In this document: piece after piece, positions 48,433 through 56,084 of the stretch
Layout: every line of letters starts with the position of its first letter
How positions within the stretch are numbered: the first letter of the stretch is position 1
Assembly (NCBI GenBank): GCA_022843175.1
Contig: JALHOE010000025.1
Span: forward strand, 1-64,000
From: Deltaproteobacteria bacterium
GTDB lineage: Bacteria > Myxococcota_A > Polyangia > Polyangiales > JADJMO01
DNA: 64,000 nt
Direction of reading: 5' to 3'
Notes under the pieces: generated by a model
Databases searched by the model: none
What the model saw: only the letters and a program-made list of their open reading frames with translations
What the model was told of the DNA's origin: nothing
Position numbers and translations under genes: made by a program

Positions 48433-49334
48433 CACTCGAAGCTCAGTTGAAGGCGGAAGCCCGACGCCGAGGTTGGTCCGTACCATGCCGTCACCGTCGT
48501 GAACGGCTTGGGACCTGCCGACAGTTGCCACTTCTTGTTGGCCGGGGTGCTCGGGCTCGCGGTTGGCGAATAGTCGGCCGCCGGGGGCGCTGGATTCTTG
48601 CCGAGCGCTGCGATCGTTGCCGGTGTCACGACGAACGGTGTGCCGTCGAGATTCAGCGACGCGGTCGCGTTGCTGATGGTGACGCCGGTCTTATAGGGAC
48701 CGGCAACCGCGTTCGAGTACAGCAAGACGATCTCGCCGGCGCTGTTCTTCGGATGACCCGCGAAGGTCCCGAGGCAATTCGTGCGATGGCACTCGCGCGG
48801 CCCCGTGTAGACGGCGAAGGTGTCGTCCGCTGCGAGTATCTGGAGCGCGGCCGGATCGAAGCGCACGCGGGAAAACTGGGCGCGGAGCTCTGCGCACTCC
48901 AAGCACCCGCGGGCGGTCGAGTGGTTCCAGTCGGACGTTGTCGTGAGGTTGAGATACTCCGTCGGCGACGCGGTCGACATCCCGCGGCAGTACACCGTGA
49001 ACGGCTTGCGAGGGCCCGCGCCGTCGATATCGATCTCGTAGTCGCCGTCGGCTGACTTCCCTGCGAGGTCGTGAACCTCCTTGCACGTTCGACAACCAGC
49101 GGCGCAGCCGGAGGGAGCGACGACGTCGGAAGCTGTGTCGATCGACACCGCGGAGTCCACCGGCGGGGTGCCGACGTCGCTGTCGACCAAACTCGCATCA
49201 ACCTCCGCGTCGTTGGTGACACTGGTGGAATCGGTCGCTCCGTCGTTCGCTTCCCCTTGCGCCTCGACGAAATCAGCCGGGCAGCCCGTGAGTAGAAGGA
49301 ACAGCGAGGTTGGCCAGAGGTTCGCCATCGTCAT
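48432..49334 (-). CDS. Lipoprotein with GON-like domain
   Basis: The signal peptide MTMANLWPTSLFLLLTGC has its lipidation Cys at 18, followed by an acidic Ser/Thr linker (to about residue 75). The outer domain begins CAAGCRTCKEVHDLAGKSADGDYEIDIDGAGPRKPFTVYCRGMSTASPTEYLNLTTTSDWNHS and resembles the GON domain of animal ADAMTS proteases (DGxYxI, VYCxxM, PxEYLxL, WNxS). The rest contains a conserved TFAVYTGPRECHRTNCLGTFAGHP. It is the second gene of the kinase operon, seven bases after the kinase stop. Domain call by pattern only. Confidence 0.75.
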   Translation of the reverse strand: MTMANLWPTSLFLLLTGCPADFVEAQGEANDGATDSTSVTNDAEVDASLVDSDVGTPPVDSAVSIDTASDVVAPSGCAAGCRTCKEVHDLAGKSADGDYEIDIDGAGPRKPFTVYCRGMSTASPTEYLNLTTTSDWNHSTARGCLECAELRAQFSRVRFDPAALQILAADDTFAVYTGPRECHRTNCLGTFAGHPKNSAGEIVLLYSNAVAGPYKTGVTISNATASLNLDGTPFVVTPATIAALGKNPAPPAADYSPTASPSTPANKKWQLSAGPKPFTTVTAWYGPTSASGFRLQLSFE

Positions 49335-49341
49335 GATCGCC

Positions 49342-51339
49342 TCACGACTTCAGCCACGAGCGCGGCGCGCTCTCGATGAACGTGCCATCTGCGCCGAGCG
49401 CGCGAACGACCTCACCGTCGGTGTGCAGTGACACGACAGGCGCCGTCAGTCGTTCGTCCTTCCAGAGTGCCCGCCATCGAGCATCCGAGCCGACACCGAC
49501 TCGCGAGTAGATCCGCCCCGCGGTCGCGACCCACGCTCGGCCGGCCGGGTCGATCGCCGAGGCCGAGAGATCAACGTCCGCGCCCACGCGATCGTGACCG
49601 ACGCTCCCCTCTTCGAGCCACACCACAGTCCCCGCGGCACCCGCGGCGACGCCGAACCCGATGTCGGGACGAGCGGCGCACGTGAGCATTGCTCGGACGG
49701 GCGGCGCGTCTAGCAACTCGAGCTTCCACTCGAGCGGCAAGTAGCGTGCGGTGAACCCTGGTCCCTCGATGAGGCGCCCACACACGAGCCACGTCGCGTC
49801 GGCGAGGCGCGATAGCCCCATGACGTGTGCGATTCCGCGAAGGGGCATCGCCTTCAACCACCGGCGAGCAATCATCGCGTGCAGCGTGGGCTCGCCGGTT
49901 CGTGAGACCGTCAATGCGACGGCGATGTCCTCCAGGTCGCCGCTGAACCGCTCGATGCTTTGCGCATCGGCGATTTGAACCGTCTCGCTCGCGCCGTCGC
50001 GCGTAACCGTTGCGACGCGACCCTCGTCGCCGCCGACCAACCATCGCTCCGGCGCGATCCGCTCGACGAAACGAATCGCGGACTCGGGGAACCCGTCGAC
50101 GTGGAGGTCGACCCATTCGCTTCCGGTCCATGCTGACAGACCCCGATTCGTCGCGGCCACGCATCGGCCATCCGGCTCCCACGCCACGCTGCGAACGACA
50201 AAGTCGCTCATCGGCTCGCAGCGCACCACCCACTGGAGCGAGTCGACGCGCGTCTGCTCGTAGTCCGGGGTTGTGGTGTGCGCCGCCCGCGGCGATGGTC
50301 CCAGGCGACGCGCCTCGTCGCGGAGCCAGGGGATGATCTCGTCGGCGAATTCGTCGACCGACTGCGGCCGCTCGGCGGGGGAGGGGGACGTCGCACGCGC
50401 GAGCGCACGATCGAGCGCGGCGCAGAGACCAAGCCGGCCGCGGAGATCGGGGTCGAGCGCCGGGCAGTCCAAGAGCGATCGACGACGCGCGCTCCGGATT
50501 GCGCGAAGTGCCGTCGTCGGATCGTCGTGAGGAAACAGATCCTCGCCGGTGATCACAAAGAAGACGATGCAGGCCAGCGCGAACACGTCGGTCCACGGAC
50601 CGATTGCGCTCGCATCGAGTCCCGCGAGCTCCGGCGGCGCGTACCCAGGAGTCCCCATCGCGTGTGGGCCGAACGTCGCCACCATGCCGGCCGGTCGAGC
50701 GATTCCGAAGTCGGCGACCTTGCACACCTCCTCCTCGCCGAAGCCGCAGCACAGGACGTTGTCCGGCTTCATGTCGCGGTGGATCACACCCACCTCGTGG
50801 ACCGCCGCGAGACCGCGCGCGACGGCGCGGATTGCGTTGCCGGCGCGTACTCGATCGAAGGCGAAGGAGGTGTTCCGGATGGCGGAGTCGACTCGCGCTC
50901 GAAGGGTCGTTCCCTCCGCGCCTCCGCGCACATGCTCGAGTGCCAACCACGGGAGGCCGACCTCGCTGCCCTCGAAGCGGACCGAGACAATCCCGGTGTC
51001 GAACAACCGAACGACGTAGGGCGTCGGGGGCACACGCTCGTTCAGACGGCCGAGCGCGACAGCCTCTTTGCGTACGATCAGCTCCGCGGTGTGGCCGCTC
51101 GCGCGAGCGATCGACGGACGGATGATCTTGACGACCGTCGGTGTCTTGCCGGCGGCGGCGATGCGCATCGCGTAGAACGCGATAGCCATTCCGCCCTCTC
51201 CGAGCTGCTGCCCGAGACGATACGAGACACCGTGGTGCAGCTCGGAAGCGAGGTCGAGGCGCGTCAGCGCGCGCAGGGAGTCATCGACCTCGTGCGAAGG
51301 GGGCCGAGGATCCAACGGCGCGCGCTCGTACGTCCCCAC
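49342..51339 (-). CDS. Ser/Thr protein kinase with C-terminal beta-propeller-like region
   Basis: The N-terminal kinase domain (about 38-345) shows LGEGGMAIAFYA (46-57), VVKIIRP Lys, HRDMKPDN with VADFGIA, and GTPGYAPPELAG. There is no membrane helix. The C-terminal 300 residues are repeated beta units of about 40-45 residues (VRSVAWEPDGRCVAATNRGLSAWTGSEWVDL, FVERIAPERWLVGGDEGRVATVTRDG, LSASAIDPAGRAWVATAGRIYSRVG), as in WD/two-component-sensor propellers. The protein is probably cytosolic. The GTG start is 38 bases from the palindromic motif at 51378. It heads a four-gene operon with the two lipoproteins and the PEGA-type protein. Confidence 0.88.
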   Translation of the reverse strand: MGTYERAPLDPRPPSHEVDDSLRALTRLDLASELHHGVSYRLGQQLGEGGMAIAFYAMRIAAAGKTPTVVKIIRPSIARASGHTAELIVRKEAVALGRLNERVPPTPYVVRLFDTGIVSVRFEGSEVGLPWLALEHVRGGAEGTTLRARVDSAIRNTSFAFDRVRAGNAIRAVARGLAAVHEVGVIHRDMKPDNVLCCGFGEEEVCKVADFGIARPAGMVATFGPHAMGTPGYAPPELAGLDASAIGPWTDVFALACIVFFVITGEDLFPHDDPTTALRAIRSARRRSLLDCPALDPDLRGRLGLCAALDRALARATSPSPAERPQSVDEFADEIIPWLRDEARRLGPSPRAAHTTTPDYEQTRVDSLQWVVRCEPMSDFVVRSVAWEPDGRCVAATNRGLSAWTGSEWVDLHVDGFPESAIRFVERIAPERWLVGGDEGRVATVTRDGASETVQIADAQSIERFSGDLEDIAVALTVSRTGEPTLHAMIARRWLKAMPLRGIAHVMGLSRLADATWLVCGRLIEGPGFTARYLPLEWKLELLDAPPVRAMLTCAARPDIGFGVAAGAAGTVVWLEEGSVGHDRVGADVDLSASAIDPAGRAWVATAGRIYSRVGVGSDARWRALWKDERLTAPVVSLHTDGEVVRALGADGTFIESAPRSWLKS

Positions 51340-51377
51340 CCGTGACCTCGCGGAAGGCTTCTCGAAACGCGAAGAAG

Positions 51378-51392
51378 CTTAGCTCATGAGCT
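51378..51392. promoter_or_regulatory. Operator candidate CTTAGCTCATGAGCT, copy 2
   Basis: Identical to 46848-46862. It lies in the 92-base gap between the divergent kinase operon and the XRE/S24 regulator gene, where it could control both. Confidence 0.65.
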
Positions 51393-51431
51393 GTGTAGAT
51401 CAAAGCGGCCTTCCCCTACGACGGCCGGAGT

Positions 51432-52181
51432 TTGCCGGGTCGTTCCTCGCCGTTCACCCACGGGCGCTCCGAAGCGTTCGAACGCCGCGGACACCCTGCG
51501 CAGCTGCGCGCCGAGAAGGCAAGGCTCGCGGGCAACGTGCGTGAGCTGCGCTCGCTCCGAGGATGGACGCAACAGGAGTTGGCCGAGGCCGCGGGTCTAC
51601 ATCCCGTTCACATCAGCCGGATCGAGCTCGGAATCGCCAACGCCGCGTTGCCGACGCTCGTGGCGATCGCGTTGGCGCTGAACGTCCAAGTGCACGCGCT
51701 GTTCGGGCTTCGCCGGGGTGCGGAGGACGAGCAACCGTTTCGCTCGTCCACCGCACCCGACGCGATTCCCTTGTACGATCTGAGGGTCGCTGCTGGATCC
51801 TTCGGAGCTGGTCAGTCGGTGGAGGCGATCGACGAGGTCGTCCCGCGCAGCGGCATAGCCACGCGGCCGGGCATGTTCATCGCGAAGGTGAGTGGCGAGT
51901 CGATGGAACCGCTGATCCCGGATGGTGCGTACTGCTTGTTCGCGCCCGTGAAGGGACGGCCGCCTGCGGGGCGTATCGTGCTCGCCCAGCTGCGCGGCGT
52001 CGAAGATCCCGATACCGGCGGTGCCTATTCAGTGAAGCGCCTGAAAATGGCGTCGCGTCGGCCGCCGAGGCTCGTGCCGGAGAACCCCGCGTTCGAGGAA
52101 ATCGTCGTGCGGCGTTCGGATGACCTGCGGGTGATCGCTGAGGTGGTGGCGGTCCTCGGCGTGCGGCGGGTTCGCCGCTGA
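51432..52181 (+). CDS. XRE-family repressor with LexA-like S24 autopeptidase domain
   Basis: The N-terminal helix-turn-helix is RLAGNVRELRSLRGWTQQELAEAAGLHPVHISRIELGIANAALPTLVAIALAL (about 33-85). The C-terminal S24 domain has the nucleophile Ser in FIAKVSGESMEPLIPDGAYCLF (about 155-175) and the catalytic Lys in AYSVKRLKM (about 200). Such repressors cut themselves when RecA filaments or another signal appear. The frame opens with TTG 51432; the first GTG is 51537, inside the DNA-binding domain, so TTG or an unseen start is likely. Its position beside the palindrome suggests it represses the kinase operon and itself. Confidence 0.88.
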   Translation: MPGRSSPFTHGRSEAFERRGHPAQLRAEKARLAGNVRELRSLRGWTQQELAEAAGLHPVHISRIELGIANAALPTLVAIALALNVQVHALFGLRRGAEDEQPFRSSTAPDAIPLYDLRVAAGSFGAGQSVEAIDEVVPRSGIATRPGMFIAKVSGESMEPLIPDGAYCLFAPVKGRPPAGRIVLAQLRGVEDPDTGGAYSVKRLKMASRRPPRLVPENPAFEEIVVRRSDDLRVIAEVVAVLGVRRVRR

Positions 52182-52266
52182 CTCCTTGCACGGCCGGCGA
52201 TACCGCCCGATCGCTGCGAGCGCTTCCACGGGCACGCGCGGGCTTGATCGTGCCGGTCGACCGCCG

Positions 52267-52599
52267 ATGATGCGAGTCATGGCTCGACCGATGGCGAAGA
52301 CGATGCTCGGTCGGATTACTCGCGACGACGTCGAAGCCGCGCTCGACACGATTCGGAAAGCTGGCGCGCCCGCGCGTCGCCGTTCGACCAAGTTTTGCCT
52401 CGTCGTCAACCTGCTGCACTATCCCCCCAGGTACGTGATGCAGCTCGCCGCGCGCCAGGCGCGGCGTCGAGCGGGCCATTCTCGAGAGTACTCGGGTGCC
52501 GCGAACCGTCTGCTGGACGCGCTGGGCTACGACGTCGTTGTGTGCGGATGCGGTGGCGAGGGCACCTTCGCCATCAGCAATCCGCCCGGTATCGTGTAG
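52267..52599 (+). CDS. Small protein resembling the ScoMcrA N-terminal head domain
   Basis: About 110 residues: RITRDDVEAALDTIRKAGAPARRRSTKFCLVVNLLHYPPRYVMQLAARQARRRAGHSREYSGAANRLLDALGYDVVVCG. The pattern (helix, short basic loop, beta strand, hYPPKyV helix, EFSGG-like turn, LGY-I-V) matches the head domain found at the N-terminus of ScoMcrA-type restriction nucleases. Here it stands alone without a nuclease. ATG 52267 is used; ATGs at 52279 and 52291 also fit. It follows the repressor gene by 85 bases. It may be a DNA-binding or toxin-antitoxin-type remnant. Confidence 0.62.
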   Translation: MMRVMARPMAKTMLGRITRDDVEAALDTIRKAGAPARRRSTKFCLVVNLLHYPPRYVMQLAARQARRRAGHSREYSGAANRLLDALGYDVVVCGCGGEGTFAISNPPGIV

Positions 52600-52646
52600 T
52601 CGCGGCCAGCCGAGCACGTCGCCCGTTTCATTGGTATCATCGGCTG

Positions 52647-53153
52647 GTGCGACGCGCTATTTGCTTTGCGCTCGTTGCGGTCGCATGCGGTGGCCGCGTC
52701 GCGCATGACGAAGCCGACGTCGACGCGAGGCCCACGGTCCGCGATACGTCGGCGTCCGAAGATCTCGCTTGGCCTGACTCGGTCGAAGTCTCGGACTTTG
52801 CGTGGGATGCCGTTGACACCGATGGCGCCACGACCCCTGACGTGCCGGACTCGCGCGATTGGGACGCCGCGTGGAGCGTCGGTGAATTCGCGGGGGTCTT
52901 TCAGTGGAAAGGTGACCGTCGAGAGTTTCAGTCGGGCTTCTTCTGTATGTGGTCGTCCGAACCCTGGTGGCTTGTGCCGGAGGCAGCGGGGTTCGAGGCG
53001 AAGTACCGATCCACGGCCCCAACGGGTGAGCGTGTCTTCATCAAGTTCGAGGGGGCGTTGTCACCAAGGGGCGGTTACGGCGATGGCGCGGCCTATCCGC
53101 GCGAGATCGTGATGACACGACTTATTTCGATGGCGATCCTGACGCCATGCTGA
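52647..53153 (+). CDS. Small lipoprotein
   Basis: GTG start and lipoprotein signal (VRRAICFALVAVACGG, Cys at 14), then an acidic linker (DVDARPTVRDTSASEDLAWPDSVEV). A mature region with AGVFQWKGDRREFQSGFFCMWSSEPWWLV follows, and the protein ends at residue 168. No family recognised. It may be shortened at its end. Confidence 0.65.
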   Translation: MRRAICFALVAVACGGRVAHDEADVDARPTVRDTSASEDLAWPDSVEVSDFAWDAVDTDGATTPDVPDSRDWDAAWSVGEFAGVFQWKGDRREFQSGFFCMWSSEPWWLVPEAAGFEAKYRSTAPTGERVFIKFEGALSPRGGYGDGAAYPREIVMTRLISMAILTPC

Positions 53154-53286
53154 TTCTCGCGCGTGATGCGTCCTTGCTAAGTGGCGAACACTCTTTCGCT
53201 TTTCCATTGTCGGTGAAAACTGGTTGCGCTTCGCGGGGGCGTTGGTAGGTTTGCGCGACCCTGCGACCCAGGGTGAGGGGGCAACA

Positions 53287-56082
53287 ATGCATCGAAAGAC
53301 GCGCGCGGTTGCGGTTTGTCTCGTGACCATCGCAGCATGCCGCAGCGGTAACCGCGATTCCGATCCGGTCGCGGCGTCGCAGCAGCAGGTCGCCGTCGAG
53401 ACACCGTCGCCGGCAGTTGACCCTGCGTCCGCTGAGGACTCGCTCGCCGCCACGTTTCGGGCGGCCGGCGCATGCGACGACTGCCGCGTGCTTCGGTCCT
53501 CAGCGCTCGTGCTCGCCGAGACGGGGGTGACGGGGCGCTCCGCAAAACTGATGCGCCGCGATGGCTCCGTCTTCTCAGTGACGCTGTCGTCATCGGGGTC
53601 GCCTCTCGATGAGAAGAAGATCCTCGACGACGAACGCGCGGCGCGGTCGAAATACGGCAAGTTCGAGCCCCGGCTTCAGAAATGGCTTGCGTCGGCCGCA
53701 GACGCCGACGAGGCGTGGGTGTGGATCAGGGTCCCGTTCACGATCGAGGTCGCGGACCGGGTGGGGCTTGACCCGACACGCAAGAAGAAGCTTGAGGCGC
53801 GGGTTTCTGACGAAATCAGTCGCGCGACGAAACCGGTCCGCGAGTGGCTCGCCTCGACGGCCGGAAATCCGATGCGTGCGGATGAGGGCGGCCCAATCCT
53901 GCGCGCGAAGCTGAAAGCGAAGCTGATTCGCGCGCTCGAAAAAGTTCCTTCGGTCGCCGAAATTGGAACTGATGGATTTCCCGGCCGGGCGAACGGCGAC
54001 GCGGGGGGATTGTCCGCATGGAATGATACTTTGGGTCTGCCAATCGCGCACCGACTGAGTCGCGGTGCGTTGCAGGCTGTATGTGTGAAAGAACAGACGA
54101 AGCCGGACGACAGCACGAATTTGAACGTCGTGCTGCCTTTCGCGAACCCGAGTGGGACGCCGGACCTGCATACGCGGCTTGCCGCAGGACTCATCTCGAA
54201 CAACACGACAACCGCGTTTAGCTCGGTTGCGCCGGATGCCAGCCTCTATATCGCAAACTTTGGCGGGTTCACCGGTACCGGCGGAATCAACGATTGGTGC
54301 CGCCAACGCCAGGCGAGCACACTCAGCTACAGTTGGTCAGTCGATGCGCTGGGAGCCGGGACTGCAAGCGGAATCGATGCGGCGCACGATTGGTTGGCTG
54401 TGCACACCCCGTGGATGCTCGTCGTCGCGTCCGCGGGTACGATCAACCCGACAACTCCCGCCGCCGACACTGTAGCAAATAAGGGCTACAACGGCCTCGT
54501 CGTCGGTGGCGTTGACGACAAGATCACAGCCGACATTACCGACGACACGGTCGCAACGAACGTGGGTTGGCGCAACCCCGCCACGTCGTGGTGGACCGAC
54601 TACGAGCTGCCGCACGTCGTGGCGCCATCAAACGGTACCACTGTTGTTGGCGGTTCCATCAATGGTCCAAGCGCTGCGACCGCGATGGTTGCGGGCGTCT
54701 CCGCTTTGCTCGGCGCTGGCTACGGCACTCTCAACTCGTGGCCAGAGACAAAACGAGCCATCATTATCGCAACTGCGACGGGGCGCGCAGGCGCACCCGC
54801 GATGACGTTTGCCGGTGGAAGCGTCGACCGAAAAGTTGGCGCGGGGGAGGTCGATGCGGCTGCGGCTGTTTCCCTCGGCATCGGGCGGTGGGATGTTAGC
54901 GCTGGAAACGTGTCTTCCGAGAGCGGCCACGTTGGTCGAACAATATATCACTCAGCCGGTTTCGATAGCGTAGGAATTTACCACGCTAGCGATTTTGGTT
55001 CGGACGGCTATCTCACGAGAAAGTGGAAGACAAAGGCCACACGTAACGGGCGCTTGCGCGTCGTGATGACCTGGGACGCGATGACTTTTTCGTGCACCGA
55101 CCCGACGAACTGCTCCAGCGTCACTCTCGATACTGATCTCGATTTGTATCTGTGGAAAAAGTCACCCGGCGATACCAGCTGGACCCCAACCGGGCCAGTG
55201 TTTTACTACTCGTCAAGTTATCGCGGGTCGTGGGAGATGGTCGATGTGCCCGTGTCGAAGGATGAAGAGTACCTCATCGCGCCGTATCGATACTCATGGC
55301 AAAGTTCGGCGTCAGGTACCTACCTCGGCCTTGCTTGGTATCAATATCAACTGCCTGCCGGCACCGCTTGTTCGACCAATCTAGAATGTGCATCGCAGTC
55401 GTGTAGCGGCGGCCTCTGCACTTGCGTTGACAGCACGTGGTGTCGCGACGGAAAGACATGCAGCCTTGGGGCATGCAAGACCTGCGGTGGCGTCGGCCAG
55501 CCGTGCTGTGACGGAACGACTGCACCTGGCTGTGCGCCAAAAGCATCGTGCTCCGCGGGCACGTGTGTGTCGTGTCCCGGCTGCAATCCTGCTCTCACCG
55601 TCCTTCCCGCGAAGTCGTCGTTTACTCTCAGCGAGCCCGTTGTGCTGCGTGCGTATCTACCCAATGCGTCGACGACAGCATGTGGGTTGAGCGACGATCC
55701 GCGCGGGGTCCTGACTATCGAATCACTTACGAGGGACGGCACGACGTTCGTCGTACCATCGAGCTTGAGCCAGTCGCGGCTCGGCTCCGGATTCGCGGGC
55801 TATGTATCCGGCCATGTCGTCTCAACGCCAGCCGTCACTTGGCGGGAGTTGCCCTGGCGTAGCGAGGCTCTCTCGCCCACGGCTTCGCTGCAGGCGCTTC
55901 CGAGTACCACGTCGTCCGCATCGGACAACGGCGTGACCGCGAAGTTTTCCGTAGGGACGCCGGGAACGTATCAGGCAACGGTCCGCTACGTACCGCCGGA
56001 CTTCCTCCCGACAGCGTCGCTGCCGCGGTGCGCGGTGTCTTCGCAGACGGCAACTGTGTCGTTCACCGTGGTGGGAGGCTGA
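53287..56082 (+). CDS. Subtilase-like (S8) lipoprotein with Cys-rich and C-terminal beta domains
   Basis: Signal MHRKTRAVAVCLVTIAAC has its lipidation Cys at 18. A prodomain-like region precedes a subtilisin-type core: His in TPDLHTRLAAGLISNN, then SLYIANFGG and LSYSW strands, VVASAGTINP, and the Ser motif GPSAATAMVAGVSALLGAGYG. The catalytic Asp motif (VAVIDTG) reads NVVLPFANP, so the triad looks incomplete. After a jelly-roll-like domain (VMTWDAMTFSCTDPTNCSSVTLDTDLDLYLW) comes a Cys-rich stretch (CSTNLECASQSCSGGLCTC and following) and a beta-sandwich end. Base composition is visibly less GC-rich than in neighbouring genes. Secreted and membrane-tethered; may be a pseudo-protease. Confidence 0.8.
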   Translation: MHRKTRAVAVCLVTIAACRSGNRDSDPVAASQQQVAVETPSPAVDPASAEDSLAATFRAAGACDDCRVLRSSALVLAETGVTGRSAKLMRRDGSVFSVTLSSSGSPLDEKKILDDERAARSKYGKFEPRLQKWLASAADADEAWVWIRVPFTIEVADRVGLDPTRKKKLEARVSDEISRATKPVREWLASTAGNPMRADEGGPILRAKLKAKLIRALEKVPSVAEIGTDGFPGRANGDAGGLSAWNDTLGLPIAHRLSRGALQAVCVKEQTKPDDSTNLNVVLPFANPSGTPDLHTRLAAGLISNNTTTAFSSVAPDASLYIANFGGFTGTGGINDWCRQRQASTLSYSWSVDALGAGTASGIDAAHDWLAVHTPWMLVVASAGTINPTTPAADTVANKGYNGLVVGGVDDKITADITDDTVATNVGWRNPATSWWTDYELPHVVAPSNGTTVVGGSINGPSAATAMVAGVSALLGAGYGTLNSWPETKRAIIIATATGRAGAPAMTFAGGSVDRKVGAGEVDAAAAVSLGIGRWDVSAGNVSSESGHVGRTIYHSAGFDSVGIYHASDFGSDGYLTRKWKTKATRNGRLRVVMTWDAMTFSCTDPTNCSSVTLDTDLDLYLWKKSPGDTSWTPTGPVFYYSSSYRGSWEMVDVPVSKDEEYLIAPYRYSWQSSASGTYLGLAWYQYQLPAGTACSTNLECASQSCSGGLCTCVDSTWCRDGKTCSLGACKTCGGVGQPCCDGTTAPGCAPKASCSAGTCVSCPGCNPALTVLPAKSSFTLSEPVVLRAYLPNASTTACGLSDDPRGVLTIESLTRDGTTFVVPSSLSQSRLGSGFAGYVSGHVVSTPAVTWRELPWRSEALSPTASLQALPSTTSSASDNGVTAKFSVGTPGTYQATVRYVPPDFLPTASLPRCAVSSQTATVSFTVVGG

Positions 56083-56084
56083 TC

